The translations under genes and the position numbers were made by a program. Shown piece after piece: positions 1-12,769 of a stretch of DNA of 64,000 bases (the stretch's first letter is position 1; each line of letters opens with the position of its first letter). This DNA is from Cyrtodaria siliqua (lineage: Eukaryota > Mollusca > Bivalvia > Adapedonta > Hiatellidae). Location: positions 1 to 64,000 of the forward strand of contig JAWPHD010008279.1 in NCBI GenBank assembly GCA_037043455.1. Direction: 5' to 3'. The notes beneath the pieces were generated by a model. It was not told the origin of the DNA. It searched no databases and saw only the letters and a program-made list of their open reading frames with translations.

Positions 1-195
1 ACTTGTTTGATCTTCAGCATATACGGGATAGTGCTTGGACTGGTCGGCCCGGTGTCTGTATAATTTGACTGGGTGTTACATCATGTCACATGTCTACGGT
101 GTGGTATTCCAAAAGTAGAGCAGCTCCTACAAGTTGATACCACCGTGGTATGATTGACAGATTGTTAAGGCGACGTTAAATCACAAACCTATAAA
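1..195 (+). repeat. SINE 3' portion, truncated by the window edge
   Basis: The stretch with GGACTGGTCGGCCCGGTGTC followed by a GACTGGGTGT block matches, in opposite orientation, the SINE body at 46235-46440. It ends with a GGCGACGTTAAATCAC tail typical of mollusc tRNA-derived SINEs. The tRNA-like head would lie upstream of the window. Confidence 0.6.
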
Positions 196-499
196 TACAT
201 ACTTTCTGTAAAGTGAAGTGCACGGCGTGTCCTAGATGTTCCCAAACAATTAAAATTCTTATCAAAATAATCATTTGTTAACAAGATCAAATTCAATGTA
301 GTGTTTGTAGTCCGTAGACAAGAGATTCTGTAAAATTAAGACAACCATATATAAAACCAGCAGTATTCTTAGTTGAGTTTCTGGCAAGCCATCCTGCTCT
401 GTCATATATTGTAATATGTTTGGGTGTGCTTCAAGGCTGTAAACCTGTTCAGCCCTATGCTTAGTATTTTTCTAGTGTAAAATCAGAACTGTATTGTAT

Positions 500-1170
500 A
501 TTGTGTATTCCAGGAGTCCAGTCAAGAGATTGGTTGTGCCAGGTTGTGTATGTATTTTATGCTGTGTATTTCAGGAGCAGTTGTGCCAGGTTGTGTATGT
601 ATTTCATGTTGTGTATTCCAGGAGCCCAGTCCAGAGGTTGGTTGTACCAGGTTGTGTATGTATTTCATGTTGTGTATTCCTGGAGCCCAGTCCAGAGGTT
701 GGTTGTGCTGGGTTGTGTATGTCATGTTGTGTATTCCAGGGAGGCCAGTCCAGAGGTTGGCTGTGCCATGTTTTGTATGTATTCCTTGCTGTGTATTCCA
801 GATGTATGTATTCATTGTTGTGTATTCCAGAAGCCCAGTCCAGAGGTTGGTTGTAGCAGGTTGTGTATGTATTTCATGTTGTGTATTCCAGGAGCCCAGT
901 CCAGAGGTTGATTGTGCCAGGTTGTGTATATATTTCATATTATGTATTTCAGGAGCCCAGTCCAGAGATTGGTTGTGCCAGATTGTGTATATATTTCATT
1001 AGTATGTATTCCAGGAGCCTATCCAGAGGTTGGTTGTGTATATATTTCATATTATGTATTCCATGAGCCCAGTCCAGGGGTTGGTTGTGCCAGGTTGTGT
1101 ATGTATTTCATGTTGTGTATTACAGGAGCCCAGTCCAGAGGTTGGCTGTGCCAGGTTGTGTGCCATCCTT
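500..1170. repeat. 61-bp tandem array, about 11 imperfect copies
   Basis: The unit begins GTATTCCAGGAGCCCAGTCC and ends TATTTCATGTTGT. Successive starts at 613 and 674 give a 61-bp period. Copies between 720 and 830 and between 990 and 1035 are shortened. Because 61 is not a multiple of three, all frames stay open over several units, which explains the cysteine- and valine-rich chance frames here. 196-499 holds nothing recognisable. Confidence 0.9.
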
Positions 1171-1174
1171 CTAG

Positions 1175-2740
1175 ACACCATGGCTTTCATCAGCAAACAC
1201 GGGTATCACAAACACAACATAATACTCTGTAATCTGCAAGACATTTGAATCAAATTGTTTATCAAAAGTTAAATATAAACTAATTCTTGCACTCCAAACT
1301 CATAGGTTTTTAGCTAGCCTGATCTAGTGAGCTATTGTGATCCCTTTATGTCCGTCCGTCTGTCCATCAACAATTGTAAACGACATCCCTGAAACCGCTC
1401 GGTCAAAATGACCAAACTTAACATGGATGATCCTGAGACCAGTGGTTTTCAAATTCGTTAAAATTAGGTCAATCCAAGATGGCCACTGTTCCTATAAAAG
1501 GTCGAAACCTTAGACAATCTTCTCAAGGACCACTGGACCACTGGACATATTTTAAAAGTTTCTCTTTATTAATGATTGCCAACCCTGAGACTATCAAATT
1601 TGTTCAAATGAAGTCACCAGGGTAAAAAATTGGTTGTGCCCCAGGGGTCCAGAGTTTGTATATAAAGATTTTGCTTCTTTAACATACACCTATAAGTAAA
1701 TTCTTCTCTGAAACCAAAAGGCATAGAGCTCTCGTACACTGCTTGTAGTATAAGCTTATGGTTCTCGTTCAAATGCTTATCCTGGGGTCAAATCTGGCCC
1801 CACCCTAGGGGTCACCTGTTTTGCATAGACGTAAAGAAGCAGACTTGAAAACCCTTTTTCTCTGAAACCATCTGGTGTAGAATTCTTCATGTAGTTTTCA
1901 TGTATTATAAGCTTTCTCTTGTTCAAATATTGACCCAAGAGCAAAATCCCTTTTTTGCAGTAACCATGGCGTACTGATGCTAGGATGTCGGAGTAAACAA
2001 ACATTTCTGCAGTCAGTGTTTAGGCAGTTCAAAATTGGAATTGCAAACATTTCTTGTAAGTATTATATAAAGGAATAGATTCGCCTTTTTTCACTGTTTA
2101 TGCAGTCAAATATGCCGGTTGTAAATAGTGAATTCCATGTAGCACATTAGCCAAAAACATGATTCTTATATTTATATTAATTTACCGTCACCGTAGTACC
2201 AACAGTAAGTTGCCTTGGGAATCTGATAATGATAAAATAGTGTCAAGAGAGACAATGACCATCAGTGTATTTTCAGACATGTTTGATTCGTTCTCCCTTT
2301 GGAAGATTTGTACACCCTAAACCAAAATTGCCTGCGTACCTACCTTTTTTTCTATTATTTCATACCAATTTTAAGAATTATAATATCTTTACAGCGATCT
2401 TTGACTCGTGTTATGTGTTTTATCAGAACATTTCATGTTTTTATATAAAGGGAGGGTAACTCTCAAAGATGTAACAATATAACAAAAAATAAATGTTTTA
2501 CAAACTATGGGTTCAAACCAAAATATTTATCACCATATCTATACTCAAATATATTTAAAATAAGAAAAGTAGTTAAGATACAAAAGTCAGTAATTAGGAA
2601 TTTTGTTCAGTGTATGTAAATACCTAAACAGGGAGGCATTGTCCTAAATAACATGATAAGAAAGTTTCATGGGTTTCCAGAGAAGATTGGGAATTTCATC
2701 ACAGATATAACCATTTTGATAGATGTTGTGGCACAGCCTC
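1175..2740. other. No gene; degenerate interspersed repeat
   Basis: Around 1330-1660 the text (CCGTCCGTCTGTCC, then phrases on losing response to a target and 'AAGATGGCCAC') has the look of decayed mollusc repeats found elsewhere in the window. No conserved frame, RNA gene or array is visible in the rest. Confidence 0.4.
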
Positions 2741-2746
2741 AGTTTT

Positions 2747-3301
2747 CATTAAAGGAATGTAGCGACACAGCAAACAGCTCTTTTATTGAGAGTTCTGAAA
2801 AACCTTGCAAACAGGTGAAAGAATTATCAAAATCGGATGATAAACAAAAAGATATGACATTTGAAGCTTGTACACAAATGGATATGGGAGCCGCCATTTT
2901 GAAACTATAACGTCATAGTTCCATATTACCATATATGGAACTATGATAAATATCACTTAAAGCAAAGCAAAACGCAGCAAATGAATGCAAACTCCTTAAC
3001 TGGGCATTTAAAGCATATTGCCATTAGTTATACATATTCTTCATACAGTTACTTTATTTTTTGCCCCTATAAATGAGTCAATTTGTATATTTATCAAATA
3101 TTCCATATATGGTCATTTAGAACTGTGATGTCATAGCCCCTAAAAATGGCGGCTTCCATATCCGTTTCAATAGAACCTTCAACGATCATATCTTCTTTGT
3201 TTATCATCCGATTTTTATAATTCTTTCACCCTTTTCCAAGTTTTTCAGAACTCTCGATAATAAAGAATGTTTGGCTGTGTCGCTGTATTCCCGTTTTTAA
3301 A
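2747..3301. mobile_element. Foldback element with about 190-bp inverted arms
   Basis: The left arm (about 2747-2935) and the reverse complement of the right arm (about 3105-3301) share GCGACACAGC, GAGAGTTCTGAAAAAC, GGTGAAAGAATTAT, AATCGGATGATAAACAAA, and GGATATGG(G/A)(A)GCCGCCATTTT in the same order. The middle is AT-rich spacer. Two relatives lie at 9565-9947 and 24220-24680. No transposase is present. An 85-codon frame at 2653-2910 falls mostly in the left arm and is not treated as a gene. Confidence 0.75.
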
Positions 3302-3489
3302 ACAGTAATACTAAAGGTTGGAATTGCCCCTTTTTTGGTACAGTCTCGGTTTTGATTTAAAGCAATTATACCGAGGGTTGGAATTTCCCGTTCATCATTT
3401 TTTTTCTTGCATATTTAGCGATTGACATCGGAAGTAACCAATGGTTTTGTTTTGTTTGTATGATGTTTACGTCATTTTCAACACGTAAG

Positions 3490-3690
3490 GTTATATATGA
3501 CGGTCGTTTTTTTTGTGGTGGAGGCAGACATTCACTTTTCCCTGGGTAGAACCAGTACTGTACACCCTCCCGCTATCCGTAAGAATCGACACTTCTCACA
3601 AGTCGAGCGCCCAGTGGGTTTGAACCCGCAGCGGTGAGGCGAAGGTCTTAATAACGCAACGTCGTTAACCAGTAGGGCACAGGAATAACC
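3490..3690 (-). repeat. tRNA-derived SINE
   Basis: On the minus strand from 3690 a tRNA-like head carries a B-box-like GGTTCAAACCC, followed by a body and the block GGCAGACATTC...ATATATGACGGTC. The last part recurs at 8668-8712 in the same orientation. 3700-3950 shows nothing. Confidence 0.6.
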
Positions 3691-3989
3691 AATGGTTTGT
3701 GCGTTATGTTCACAATGACATGCAATTGTTGCTGTTACAACATCATGAGCGTTTAATCTACACCCATGAAGTAAGATAAACAGATCATACCCTAGTGACT
3801 ATTATTGATTTTAAACAAATTGGCTAAAATGATGGGATACAAGGCTCTGAGTTTATTAGTCAGTAATACACAGTCACGAATGTAAGATTCTATTTATCAC
3901 ATAAACACACCTATGACTTGATAGTATCACTTTAATGTTGTTAATTTACCTTGTATACGTCCCCGTGTGGTTGCCGGGGTAGAATACAA

Positions 3990-4349
3990 CCACTGCAAAC
4001 ACACCGTCACATGCAGAGGGGTAGGACCCCCCCATTCATATTCATTTGTCATTTTTTGTTCATGCTCATTAAAGGTCTTCATCATGACCCCTGCATTGTT
4101 TCAGGTGCCATCTCGCTCGCATCAAAGAGCAGTGGCAGAAAAACAATAACGTGGCTCCAGCGTAAATGGAGTTTCTACAATAGAATTTGCAGCAACTCTG
4201 CAGTTCTGGGTGAGAAGGTTCTAGGCCCATTTTCCATATTTTATCTCGATGTACATGGAAGATGAGCCTGGCATGTTCATGCCTTTTAGGCGCCATATAA
4301 CCTATTCATGTGTTGGTGCGCCTTAAAACCCCAATTCAATCAATCAATT
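3990..4349 (+). repeat. Dispersed SINE-like repeat, copy 1
   Basis: The segment runs from GAGGGGTAGGACCCCC to a tail GCGCCTTAAAACCCCAATTC followed by CAATCAATCAATTA. A closely similar inverted copy is at 26185-26510. Shared landmarks include a GAGCAGTGGCAGAAAAACAA block and a TCTCGATGTACATGGA block. The open frames inside are chance frames. Confidence 0.75.
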
Positions 4350-4867
4350 ACCTTGTATACGGCAACAATTTGTAAGAGAAATCATGGGGTCATTTTGTTG
4401 TTTACAGGTCGTCAGCTACATTATGTGGCTGCAACGCATTCGCACTACAAATAATGGGACACCTTAAACCAAATTTAATGTAACTATGCATTTTATAGAA
4501 AAAGATTTGAAATAATGATAAATATTAAAGGTGTCTAAACGTATTGCAAGATATACCGTGTAAACAATTGGGATTAAATATTTTACTGTATTATTTAAAA
4601 CAGTGATTCGGTCCTCATTTGCATCAATAATACACTAGTGTATTACAATAAGTAAGTCGTGGCTTTATTACACTCCTAGAGGCTATGTTATGTGATAAAA
4701 TATTTACCAGCATATCTATAAAATTTAGGTATGCAAGGAAGGTTATTAAGCTTTACATCTTGTTGATGCATACTGCATATTTCAGCTGTTTGCAGCACGA
4801 GTGGTCAGGACCGCCTGTTTGAATTGAGCCTATGCACGGGAGAGTCGTCGCTCACACTAAACTACAA

Positions 4868-5050
4868 CATACAGAATCTTGGTCTATTCCTGAACGACGT
4901 CTCCATAAACATTCCAGACAACTGAATCCAGATATGTAGCTTGTGGAAGTTGGGTGTTTTTTCTTCGGTTTCTTGAAGTCTACATCCTCAGAATCTTGGA
5001 CTATTCCTTAATGAAGTCTCCATAAACATTCCAGACACAAGAATCCAGAT
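4868..5050 (+). repeat. Two-copy direct duplication, about 119-bp period
   Basis: CAGAATCTTGG(T/A)CTATTCC followed by GTCTCCATAAACATTCCAGACA and (A/G)AATCCAGATA occurs at about 4870 and 4989. The rest of 4350-5245 is unremarkable single-copy-looking DNA without a supported gene. Confidence 0.7.
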
Positions 5051-5245
5051 AACACACTGTAAAAACTCATGCATTATAAATACGACTGTGTGCGAATCAG
5101 ACTTGAGCGGATTTAATATGTTTCCTTTGTTTAATTATTAGAGTATGTCTCCTCAGTGACCAGCGCCAACCTGAATAAAGGTTATGTAGACTTGAAAAGC
5201 TGCAATGTGTTGACCTGCATATGCACACACTGTATAATAGTTACA

Positions 5246-8200
5246 TAGTGTAGACATTGAACCTGGTGAGTGTTATTCCAGGCCTGATACAATGTCTGAT
5301 GTAGTGTTTACTGTAGGCATTGAACCTGGCGAGTGTTATTCCAGGCCTGAGACGATGTCTGATGTAGTGTTTACTGTAGGCATTGAACCTGGCGAGTGTT
5401 ATTCCAGGCCTGATACAGTCAATGTCTGATGTAGTGTTTACTGTAGGCATTGAACCTGGCGAGTGTTATTCCAGGCCTGATACAGTCAATGTCTGATGTA
5501 GGGTTTACTGTAGGCATTGAACCTGGCGAGTGTTATTCTAGGCCTGATACAATGTCTGATGTAGTGTTTACTGTAGGCATTGAACCTGGTGAGTGTTATT
5601 CCAGGCCTGAGACAATGTCTGATGTAGGGTTTACTGTAGGCATTGAACCTGGCGAGTGTTATTCCAGGCCTGATACAGTCAATGTCTGATGTAGTGTTTA
5701 CTGTAGGCATTGAACCTGGTGAGTGTTATTCCAGGCCTGATACAATGTCTAATGTAGTGTTTACTGTAGGCATTGAACCTGGCGAGTGTTATTCTAGGCC
5801 TGATACAATGTCTGATGTAGTGTTTACTGTAGGCATTGAACCTGGCGAGTGTTATTCCAGGCCTGATACAATGTCTGATGTAGTGTTTACTGTAGGCATT
5901 GAACCTGGCGAGTGTTATTCCAGGCCTGATACAGTCAATGTCTGATGTAGTGTTTACTGTAGGCATTGAACCTGGCGAGTGTTATTCTAGGCCTGATACA
6001 ATGTCTGATGTAGTGTTTACTGTAGGCATTGAACCTGGCGAGTGTTATTCTAGGCCTGATACAATGTCTGATGTAGTGTTTACTGTAGGCATTGAACCTG
6101 GCGAGTGTTATTCCAGGCCTGATACAATGTCTGATGTAGTGTTTACTGTAGGCATTGAACCTGGCGAGTGTTATTCTAGGCCTGATACAATGTCTGATGT
6201 AGGGTTTACTGTAGGCATTGAACCTGGCGAGTGTTATTCTAGGCCTGATACAATGTCTGATGTAGGGTTTACTGTAGGCATTGAACCTGGCGAGTGTTAT
6301 TCTAGGCCTGATACAATGTCTGATGTAGGGTTTACTGTAGGCATTGAACCTGGCGAGTGTTATTCCAGGCCTGATACAGTCAATGTCTGATGTAGTGTTT
6401 ACTGTAGGCATTGAACCTGGCGAGTGTTATTCTAGGCCTGATACAATGTCTGATGTAGTGTTTACTGTAGGCATTGAACCTGGCGAGTGTTATTCCAGGC
6501 CTGATACAGTCAATGTCTGATGTAGTGTTTACTGTAGGCATTGAACCTGGCGAGTGTTATTCCAGGCCTGATACAGTCAATGTCTGATGTAGTGTTTACT
6601 GTAGGCATTGAACCTGGCGAGTGTTATTCCAGGCCTGATACAATGTCTGATGTAGTGTTTACTGTAGGCATTGAACCTGGCGAGTGTTATTCCAGGCCTG
6701 ATACAATGTCTGATGTAGTGTTTACTGTAGGCATTGAACCTGGTGAGTGTTATTCTAGGCCTGATACAATGTCTGATGTAGTGCTTACTGTAGGCATTGA
6801 ACCTGGCGAGTGTTATTCTAGGCCCAATACAATGTCTGATGTAGTGCTTACTGTAGGCATTGAACCTGGCGAGTGTTATTCTAGGCCTGATACAATGTCT
6901 GATGTAGGGTTTACTGTAGGCATTGAACCTGGCTAGTGTTATTCCAGGCCTGATACAATGTCTGATGTAGTGTTTACTGTAGGCATTGAACCTGGTGAGT
7001 GTTATTCTAGGCCTGATACAATGTCTGATGTAGTGCTTACTGTAGGCATTGAACCTGGCGAGTGTTATTCTAGGCCTGATACAATGTCTGATGTAGTGTT
7101 TACTGTAGGCATTGAACCTGGCGAGTGTTATTCCAGGCCTGATACAATGTCTGATGTAGTGTTTACTGTAGGCATTGAACCTGGCTAGTGTTATTCCAGG
7201 CCTGATACAATGTCTGATGTAGTGTTTACTGTAGGCATTGAACCTGGCGAGTGTTATTCCAGGCCTGATACAATGTCTGATGTAGTGTTTACTGTAGGCA
7301 TTGAACCTGGCTAGTGTTATTCTAGGCCTGATACAATGTCTGATGTAGTGTTTACTGTAGGCATTGAACCTGGCGAGTGTTATTCCAGGCCTGATACAAT
7401 GTCTGATGTAGTGTTTACTGTAGGCATTGAACCTGGCGAGTGTTATTCCAGGCCTGATACAATGTCTAATGTAGTGTTTACTGTAGGCATTGAACCTGGC
7501 GAGTGTTATTCCAGGCCTGATACAATGTCTGATGTAGTGTTTACTGTAGGCATTGAACCTGGCTAGTGTTATTTCAGGCCTGATACAATGTCTGATGTAG
7601 TGTTGACTGTAGGCATTGAACCTGGCGAGTGTTATTCTAGGCCTGATACAATGTCTGATGCAGTGTTTACTGTAGGCATTGAACCTGGCGAGTGTTATTC
7701 TAGGCCTGATACAATGTCTGATGTAGTGTTTACTGTAGGCATTGAACCTGGCTAGTGTTATTCCAGGCCTGATACAATGTCTGATGTAGTGTTTACTGTA
7801 GGCATTGAACCTAGCGAGTGTTATTCCAGGCCTGATACAATGTCTGATGTAGTGTTTACTGTAGGCATTGAACCTGGCGAGTGTTATTCTAGGCCTGATA
7901 CAATGTCTGATGTAGGGTTTACTGTAGGCATTGAACCTGGCGAGTGTTATTCTAGGCCTGATACAATGTCTGATGTAGGGTTTACTGTAGGCATTGAACC
8001 TGGCGAGTGTTATTCCAGGCCTGATACAATGTCTGATGTAGTGTTTACTGTAGGCATTGAACCTGGTGAGTGTTATTCCAGGCCTGATACAATGTCTAAT
8101 GTAGTGTTTACTGTAGGCATTGAACCTGGTGAGTGTTATTCCAGGCCTGATACAATGTCTGATGTAGTGTTTACTGTAGGCATTGAACCTGGCGAGTGTT

Positions 8201-8630
8201 ATTCTAGGCCTGATACGATGTCTGATGTAGTGTTTACTGTAGGCATTGAACCTGGTGAGTGTTATTCCAGGCCTGATACAATGTCTGATGTAGTGTTTAC
8301 TGTAGGCATTGAACCTGGTGAGTGTTATTCCAGGCCTGATACAATGTCTAATGTAGTGTTTACTGTAGGCATTGAACCTGGTGAGTGTTATTCCAGGCCT
8401 GATACAATGTCTGATGTAGTGTTTACTGTAGGCATTGAACCTGGCGAGTGTTATTCCAGGCCTGATACAGTCAATGTCTGATGTAGTGTTTACTGTAGGC
8501 ATTGAACCTAGCGAGTGTTATTCTAGGCCTGATACAGTCAATGTCTGATGTAGTGTTTACTGTAGGCATTGAACCTGGCGAGTGTTATTCTAGGCCTGAT
8601 ACAATGTCTGATGTAGTGTTTACTGCAAGA
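5246..8630. repeat. 63-bp minisatellite, about 53 copies
   Basis: The unit starts GGCATTGAACCTGGCGAGTG and ends ATGTAGTGTTTACTGTA. Variants are single-base: CCAGG/CTAGG, GGCGAG/GGTGAG/GGCTAG, GTAGTG/GTAGGG. Nine units carry a 4-bp insertion (GATACAGTCAATG for GATACAATG), giving 67 bp; seven lie between 5412 and 6574 and two near 8467-8537. As 63 is 21 codons, long frames occur on both strands, including 641 codons on the minus strand from 8502 to 6577. These are a by-product of the period. The flanks are AT-rich non-repetitive DNA. Confidence 0.97.
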
Positions 8631-8639
8631 CACTGTTTA

Positions 8640-9560
8640 CTTGTTTGAATTTTTTTACTTCATTTTAGCACATGTTAGGCCATATATGACGGTCAATTTG
8701 TTTGTGGTAGAGGCAGACCACCCCATTTTGAGAAAGTATACCATCCTTTTTGCCAAGTTTTAATATCTGTAAATACATATTAACAATTGTTTAAGTATTT
8801 GGAACTTAAGGGCAAACTGATATTTGTAAACAAACGATAAATTTATAGCTGAACTTTTAAAATCCGGTTGGGTAAGGGCTTTAGAGCTAGACCCTCTGCC
8901 CCACATTGGTTCGCTTCCTGGCAAAGGCATGTCGGATGGGAAAACCTTCATTTTTCATCTCCCTCAGAGGTTGCTGGCCCAGTATAACCTTATATGAGGA
9001 TGTTATGGTTTAAATCAGGTTTTCATCAAAATTACAATACATATGTGTATTCTTTTCTAAAGATGATCGAGGGCTCATTTGTAATGGAATTCTTGTTAAA
9101 TCAATACATTTAGCCTTGTGCCTCATGTTGTTACATATCCACAATAACAAATATATTTCATATATTGGTAGATAAGAAATAAAATCAAAGCCAACAGTAA
9201 GGCAAAAGCTTGCTTATCTTTATTTTTCTAATATAAAAGCAACATTCATAACATAATAAATAAATATTATAGATAGATACGCTTTATAAATACTGGTACA
9301 GATGGTGCAACGTAGATTACCGGTACTACTTTTCACACAGTGATACTATTTTACCATGGAAATGTTGAGTCCTAATCCGTGTGGCACCATCTAGATTATA
9401 TATATATCTTAAGGATGCCTGAAATTCCACAGATTCTGAAGATTCACCCTTTCTCCATTTACTTTGCCATAGCATTGTTTGATCAATCACTGCATTCATT
9501 TTTTTTTAAATTCTCTTCGTATTCAATACAAAAACACTTAAAACATAGTTATATTTAAAA
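8640..9560. other. No gene; SINE fragment at 8668-8712
   Basis: CATATATGACGGTC and a TAGAGGCAGACC block repeat the 3' part of the SINE at 3490-3690. Nothing else recognisable. Confidence 0.4.
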
Positions 9561-9564
9561 TTAA

Positions 9565-9947
9565 AGGGGCTGATGCACTATTTTCAAACAAGGTTTATTT
9601 TAAAGGGCTTGGAAAAAAAGCTGAAAGAATTATCAAAATGCCATGAAAAACAAAGGAGATATGATCTATTGAAAATTTGCAAAGCAACATAAATAGGGGG
9701 AAGCCATCTTGGAACGATGACGTCACCGTGCCTATGTACATGTATGGCATATTGACAAAATATCTTTTAAAGAAAATCACTGCAAATGAAGAATAAGCAT
9801 GGAATTTATACATTTTACATCTGTATTTATTTTTAATTAATTTGCAGTGATTTTCTTTGCTTTAAAATGTATTTTGTCCATATGCCATATATTGTAAAAA
9901 ATGGCCCTTTTAAATAAATCTTGTTTGAAAATAGCGCATCAACCCCT
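9565..9947. mobile_element. TTAA-flanked foldback MITE
   Basis: TTAA at 9561-9564 and 9948-9951 brackets inverted ends AGGGGCTGATGCACT and AGCGCATCAACCCCT. The subterminal match continues: TTTTCAAACAAGGTTTATTT on the left and AAATAAATCTTGTTTGAAAA on the right. Further in, CAGTGATTTTCTTT pairs with AAAGAAAATCACTG. TTAA duplication is typical of piggyBac-type and Kolobok-type elements. No transposase is present, so it would be non-autonomous. Confidence 0.85.
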
Positions 9948-9951
9948 TTAA

Positions 9952-11155
9952 TCTGTTTATACTTTGCAACAATACCTTAACATAGGACACATTTTGGGTA
10001 ATTGATAGAACTTTATGTAAGGGTTAAAAATCTCTTTCGTCTCTTGTAGTGAATTGAAATCTGCACAAACCAATACTTGAGAACTAGCTATAGGAGCTAC
10101 CCTAAAGCTATAGTGGCCACCTCTCGCATGGCACCAAGGAAACCACATGGTCAAGATAAACAATTACGATGTTGATACTTTCTAGAATTCTTCCCGAGGA
10201 GTCGCGCGTATGGTTATTATAATCGTACCTTGCCGTCTGTTCAGCTGTTGGAAAACTACATACACTAAACGACACTTGAATATCGACACTTGAATACCGG
10301 TACTAGTACCCCAGTTACATTTCATATCATCTTTTAAATGGAATGTACAATTCTGACGAAAAACGTCTGAATCGTACTAAAGCACCTCAATATATCACTC
10401 GCGGCTTTAAAGAACATGTTCAAATTTTGGATGAAGGGCCGTAACTCTTGAAAAAAATTAGAGTATAATAGCATTTACAATTGGGGTACTTCATGCATTG
10501 TATGTTGTATAAAGTTAATGTCAAGTTTTCGAGGAATATTCCATCTTCAGTTATCTCCGTCTAAATTACCACCAAAAGAATATGAAATTACCTCCCTTCA
10601 ACGGCAGTGATGCCAAGAAAATATGTCGAGAATAGCTGTAACTTAAAAGCTGTCTCCTGATTAAAAATTCTCCATTAATTTTCCGCTTCTGATCAAACAA
10701 TTATCGCAATAACTTTTACACTATTAGAATAAGAAATAAATCTTCCTGTTATACATCCATATAAAAAACAGGTAAATATATTAATTGCACTATGCCAGTC
10801 CACTTAGCTTCGGTATAAAACCAGGGGCACCAAATAATGACATATCCAGTAAGAATCTCAAAATATTGGAAAATAACGGCATTATATTAACCCTTAAACC
10901 GCTACATATATATAATGGACTGTTCTTTGAATTAAGGCCATTCCATCTATGTGACAGTTGCTCGCAGACTGATCTGGGTTTACAATGTACGCAACGGCTA
11001 TTATAGTCGTGCTTAGTGGGTTAAGGGTCAAGTTACTCTATTGTTTACGGTGCAGGAGTCGTGGTGTGTTATTGTCCGTCATATTGGTCGAGGGCCGATA
11101 TGACGGATGATAACGCATCACCCATGTTTTAATCTTTTTATCATATACATATATG
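9952..11155. other. No recognisable feature
   Basis: AT-rich DNA; the short open frames lack conserved motifs or splice context. Confidence 0.3.
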
Positions 11156-11157
11156 GG

Positions 11158-11395
11158 GGCGTCTCCGACTTGAAATCACTTGCCCCTCACCGCTGTAGGT
11201 TCGATCCCTCAGTGGCCTAGGAATCTTTATGTGAGGAAGCTATCCAGCTGGCTTGCGGAACGTCGGTGGTTCTACCCAGGTGCCCGCCCGTGCACTAAAA
11301 TCACCTGGGGTCTTCCTCCACCAATGGAAGCTGGAAAGTCGGCATATGAACTTAGCTGTTGGTGCGACTATAAGTTCCAATTCAATCAATAATAT
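11158..11395 (+). repeat. tRNA-derived mollusc-type SINE
   Basis: The head contains CTTGCCCCTCACCGCTGTAG and a B box GGTTCGATCCC. The body has GTGAGGAAGC, ATCCAGCTGGCTTGCGGAA, GGTGGTTCTACCCAGGTGCC and CACCTGGGGTCTTCCTCCAC. It ends GTTGGTGCGACTATAAG then an AATTCAATCAAT tail. The 5' A-box half is incomplete. The overlapping 70-codon frame is not a gene. Confidence 0.8.
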
Positions 11396-11399
11396 ATAT

Positions 11400-12605
11400 A
11401 AAAAAAAATCACAGGATATTAAACTGTTAGATTTACCGAATCAATTTATAAAATAAAAATCGCAAAAATTAATGAACGAAAACAACAGGACATGTAGTTT
11501 TAACTTAAATTTATTGTTTGTAGTTCATTCTCTCTTTTTCTTTTTCGATTCATCCATTCCATTCCTATTTCGATTTCTTTATTTCCCTTTCTTGCTGTTT
11601 CAGAGTATTTCTTTTGGCTGTCGGTACGCCCCTTGAATACTGGAACTCCTGATCTAAAGGTACCTCCTCGATTAAGTACCAGTTGATGATGGCCTGGACT
11701 GATTTCATTGAGTCTGGCTGGTATTCAGTTTTGTCGGACTATAGATTCTACTCAGAATAAAACTTCCAAACCACTCCGTGAAAAAATGTAAAGCCAGATT
11801 TAGTCTGTTTTTCTGTATATCTAGTTACAATTCTCGCTTTGTTGACAAAAATCCTATGTCAGTTTCATTTACTTCATGATGTCTTCCCTCAATAATTTGT
11901 CCATCTAAGTACAATAAGTAAAATAAGATGTTAGCCACTGACGCTAACGTCCTCTCCCCGGCTTCCATTTTAACGCTTATTTAAATGATGTCAGTTACGT
12001 TAGTTGACGTCACTTCGGTTGCAGGCCAAAAATGCGTATATATATGATAAACCACTTTATTTAATGATTCCTGTTCATCTGATATAAATTAAATGCGTCT
12101 AAAAATGCCGAAAAAAGTCCCCAAAATGGTAAATAAGATTCTGTGTTTTCAGTTGATGAAAAGCTTACTTTTGTTTATAAATATCATTACACTGTTCAGA
12201 GCTATTCCATTAAAATATACATGGGACCCCAGAAAGGCTTTTTGAAATTGAACAATCACCCATAAATGCAAAATTGAACAAAAGTTCATAAAATAGAGTT
12301 CACCCATAGATTGCCTTCCTGGGGTCCCGGGTATGTCTTAATGGATTAGCCTTTAGGTTATTATTTGAAGCTGCCCTAGAAGAGGGGAGTGTTATAGAGG
12401 AATCCCTGTCACCTTACTGTTTGATCAAATAAAAACAAGTGTGGAGGGAATATAAGGAAACTTGAAAATCATTGTAATACAAAATGCAACAAGAGTATAT
12501 ACAAATAAAACAAATCCAGTGTGGGGTCGTGGGGTAGGGTCCAGTGTCTAACTTTAAATCACCATAGCGTAGCGACCCTGATAATTATGTACATAATTAG
12601 AAACA
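11400..12605. other. No recognisable feature
   Basis: No repeat, RNA or coding signature that I can support. Confidence 0.3.
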
Positions 12606-12609
12606 AAAT

Positions 12610-12760
12610 ATTTCCAGCGGGTTTATATTGTGCCAGATCAAAACCTGGTGGACGGGACTTGAAGACCATCGATACCAAGGGCCATAGGACCGCAGTTTCG
12701 ATGTGTTTCAAGTCCCAAACAACAGGTTTTGATCTGGCACAATATAAACCCGCTGGAAAT
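12610..12760. mobile_element. 151-bp foldback element
   Basis: The two arms are near-perfect inverted copies beginning ATTTCCAGCGGGTTTATATT and continuing through GTGCCAGATCAAAACCTG. A second block, CGGGACTTGAA...CATCGA, pairs with TCGATGTGTTTCAAGTCCC. A short central loop remains and the right side is flanked by (AT)n. No coding capacity; the frames across it are mirror images of each other. Confidence 0.85.
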
Positions 12761-12769
12761 ATATATATA

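Noticed and set aside
494..1248. Overlapping 100-150 codon frames rich in Cys/Val
   Set aside because: All come from the 61-bp tandem array, whose period cycles through every frame.
6577..8502. 641-codon minus-strand frame and several long plus-strand frames
   Set aside because: Entirely within a 63-bp minisatellite; a 21-codon period keeps any stop-free frame open. No start context, splice signal or independent coding evidence.
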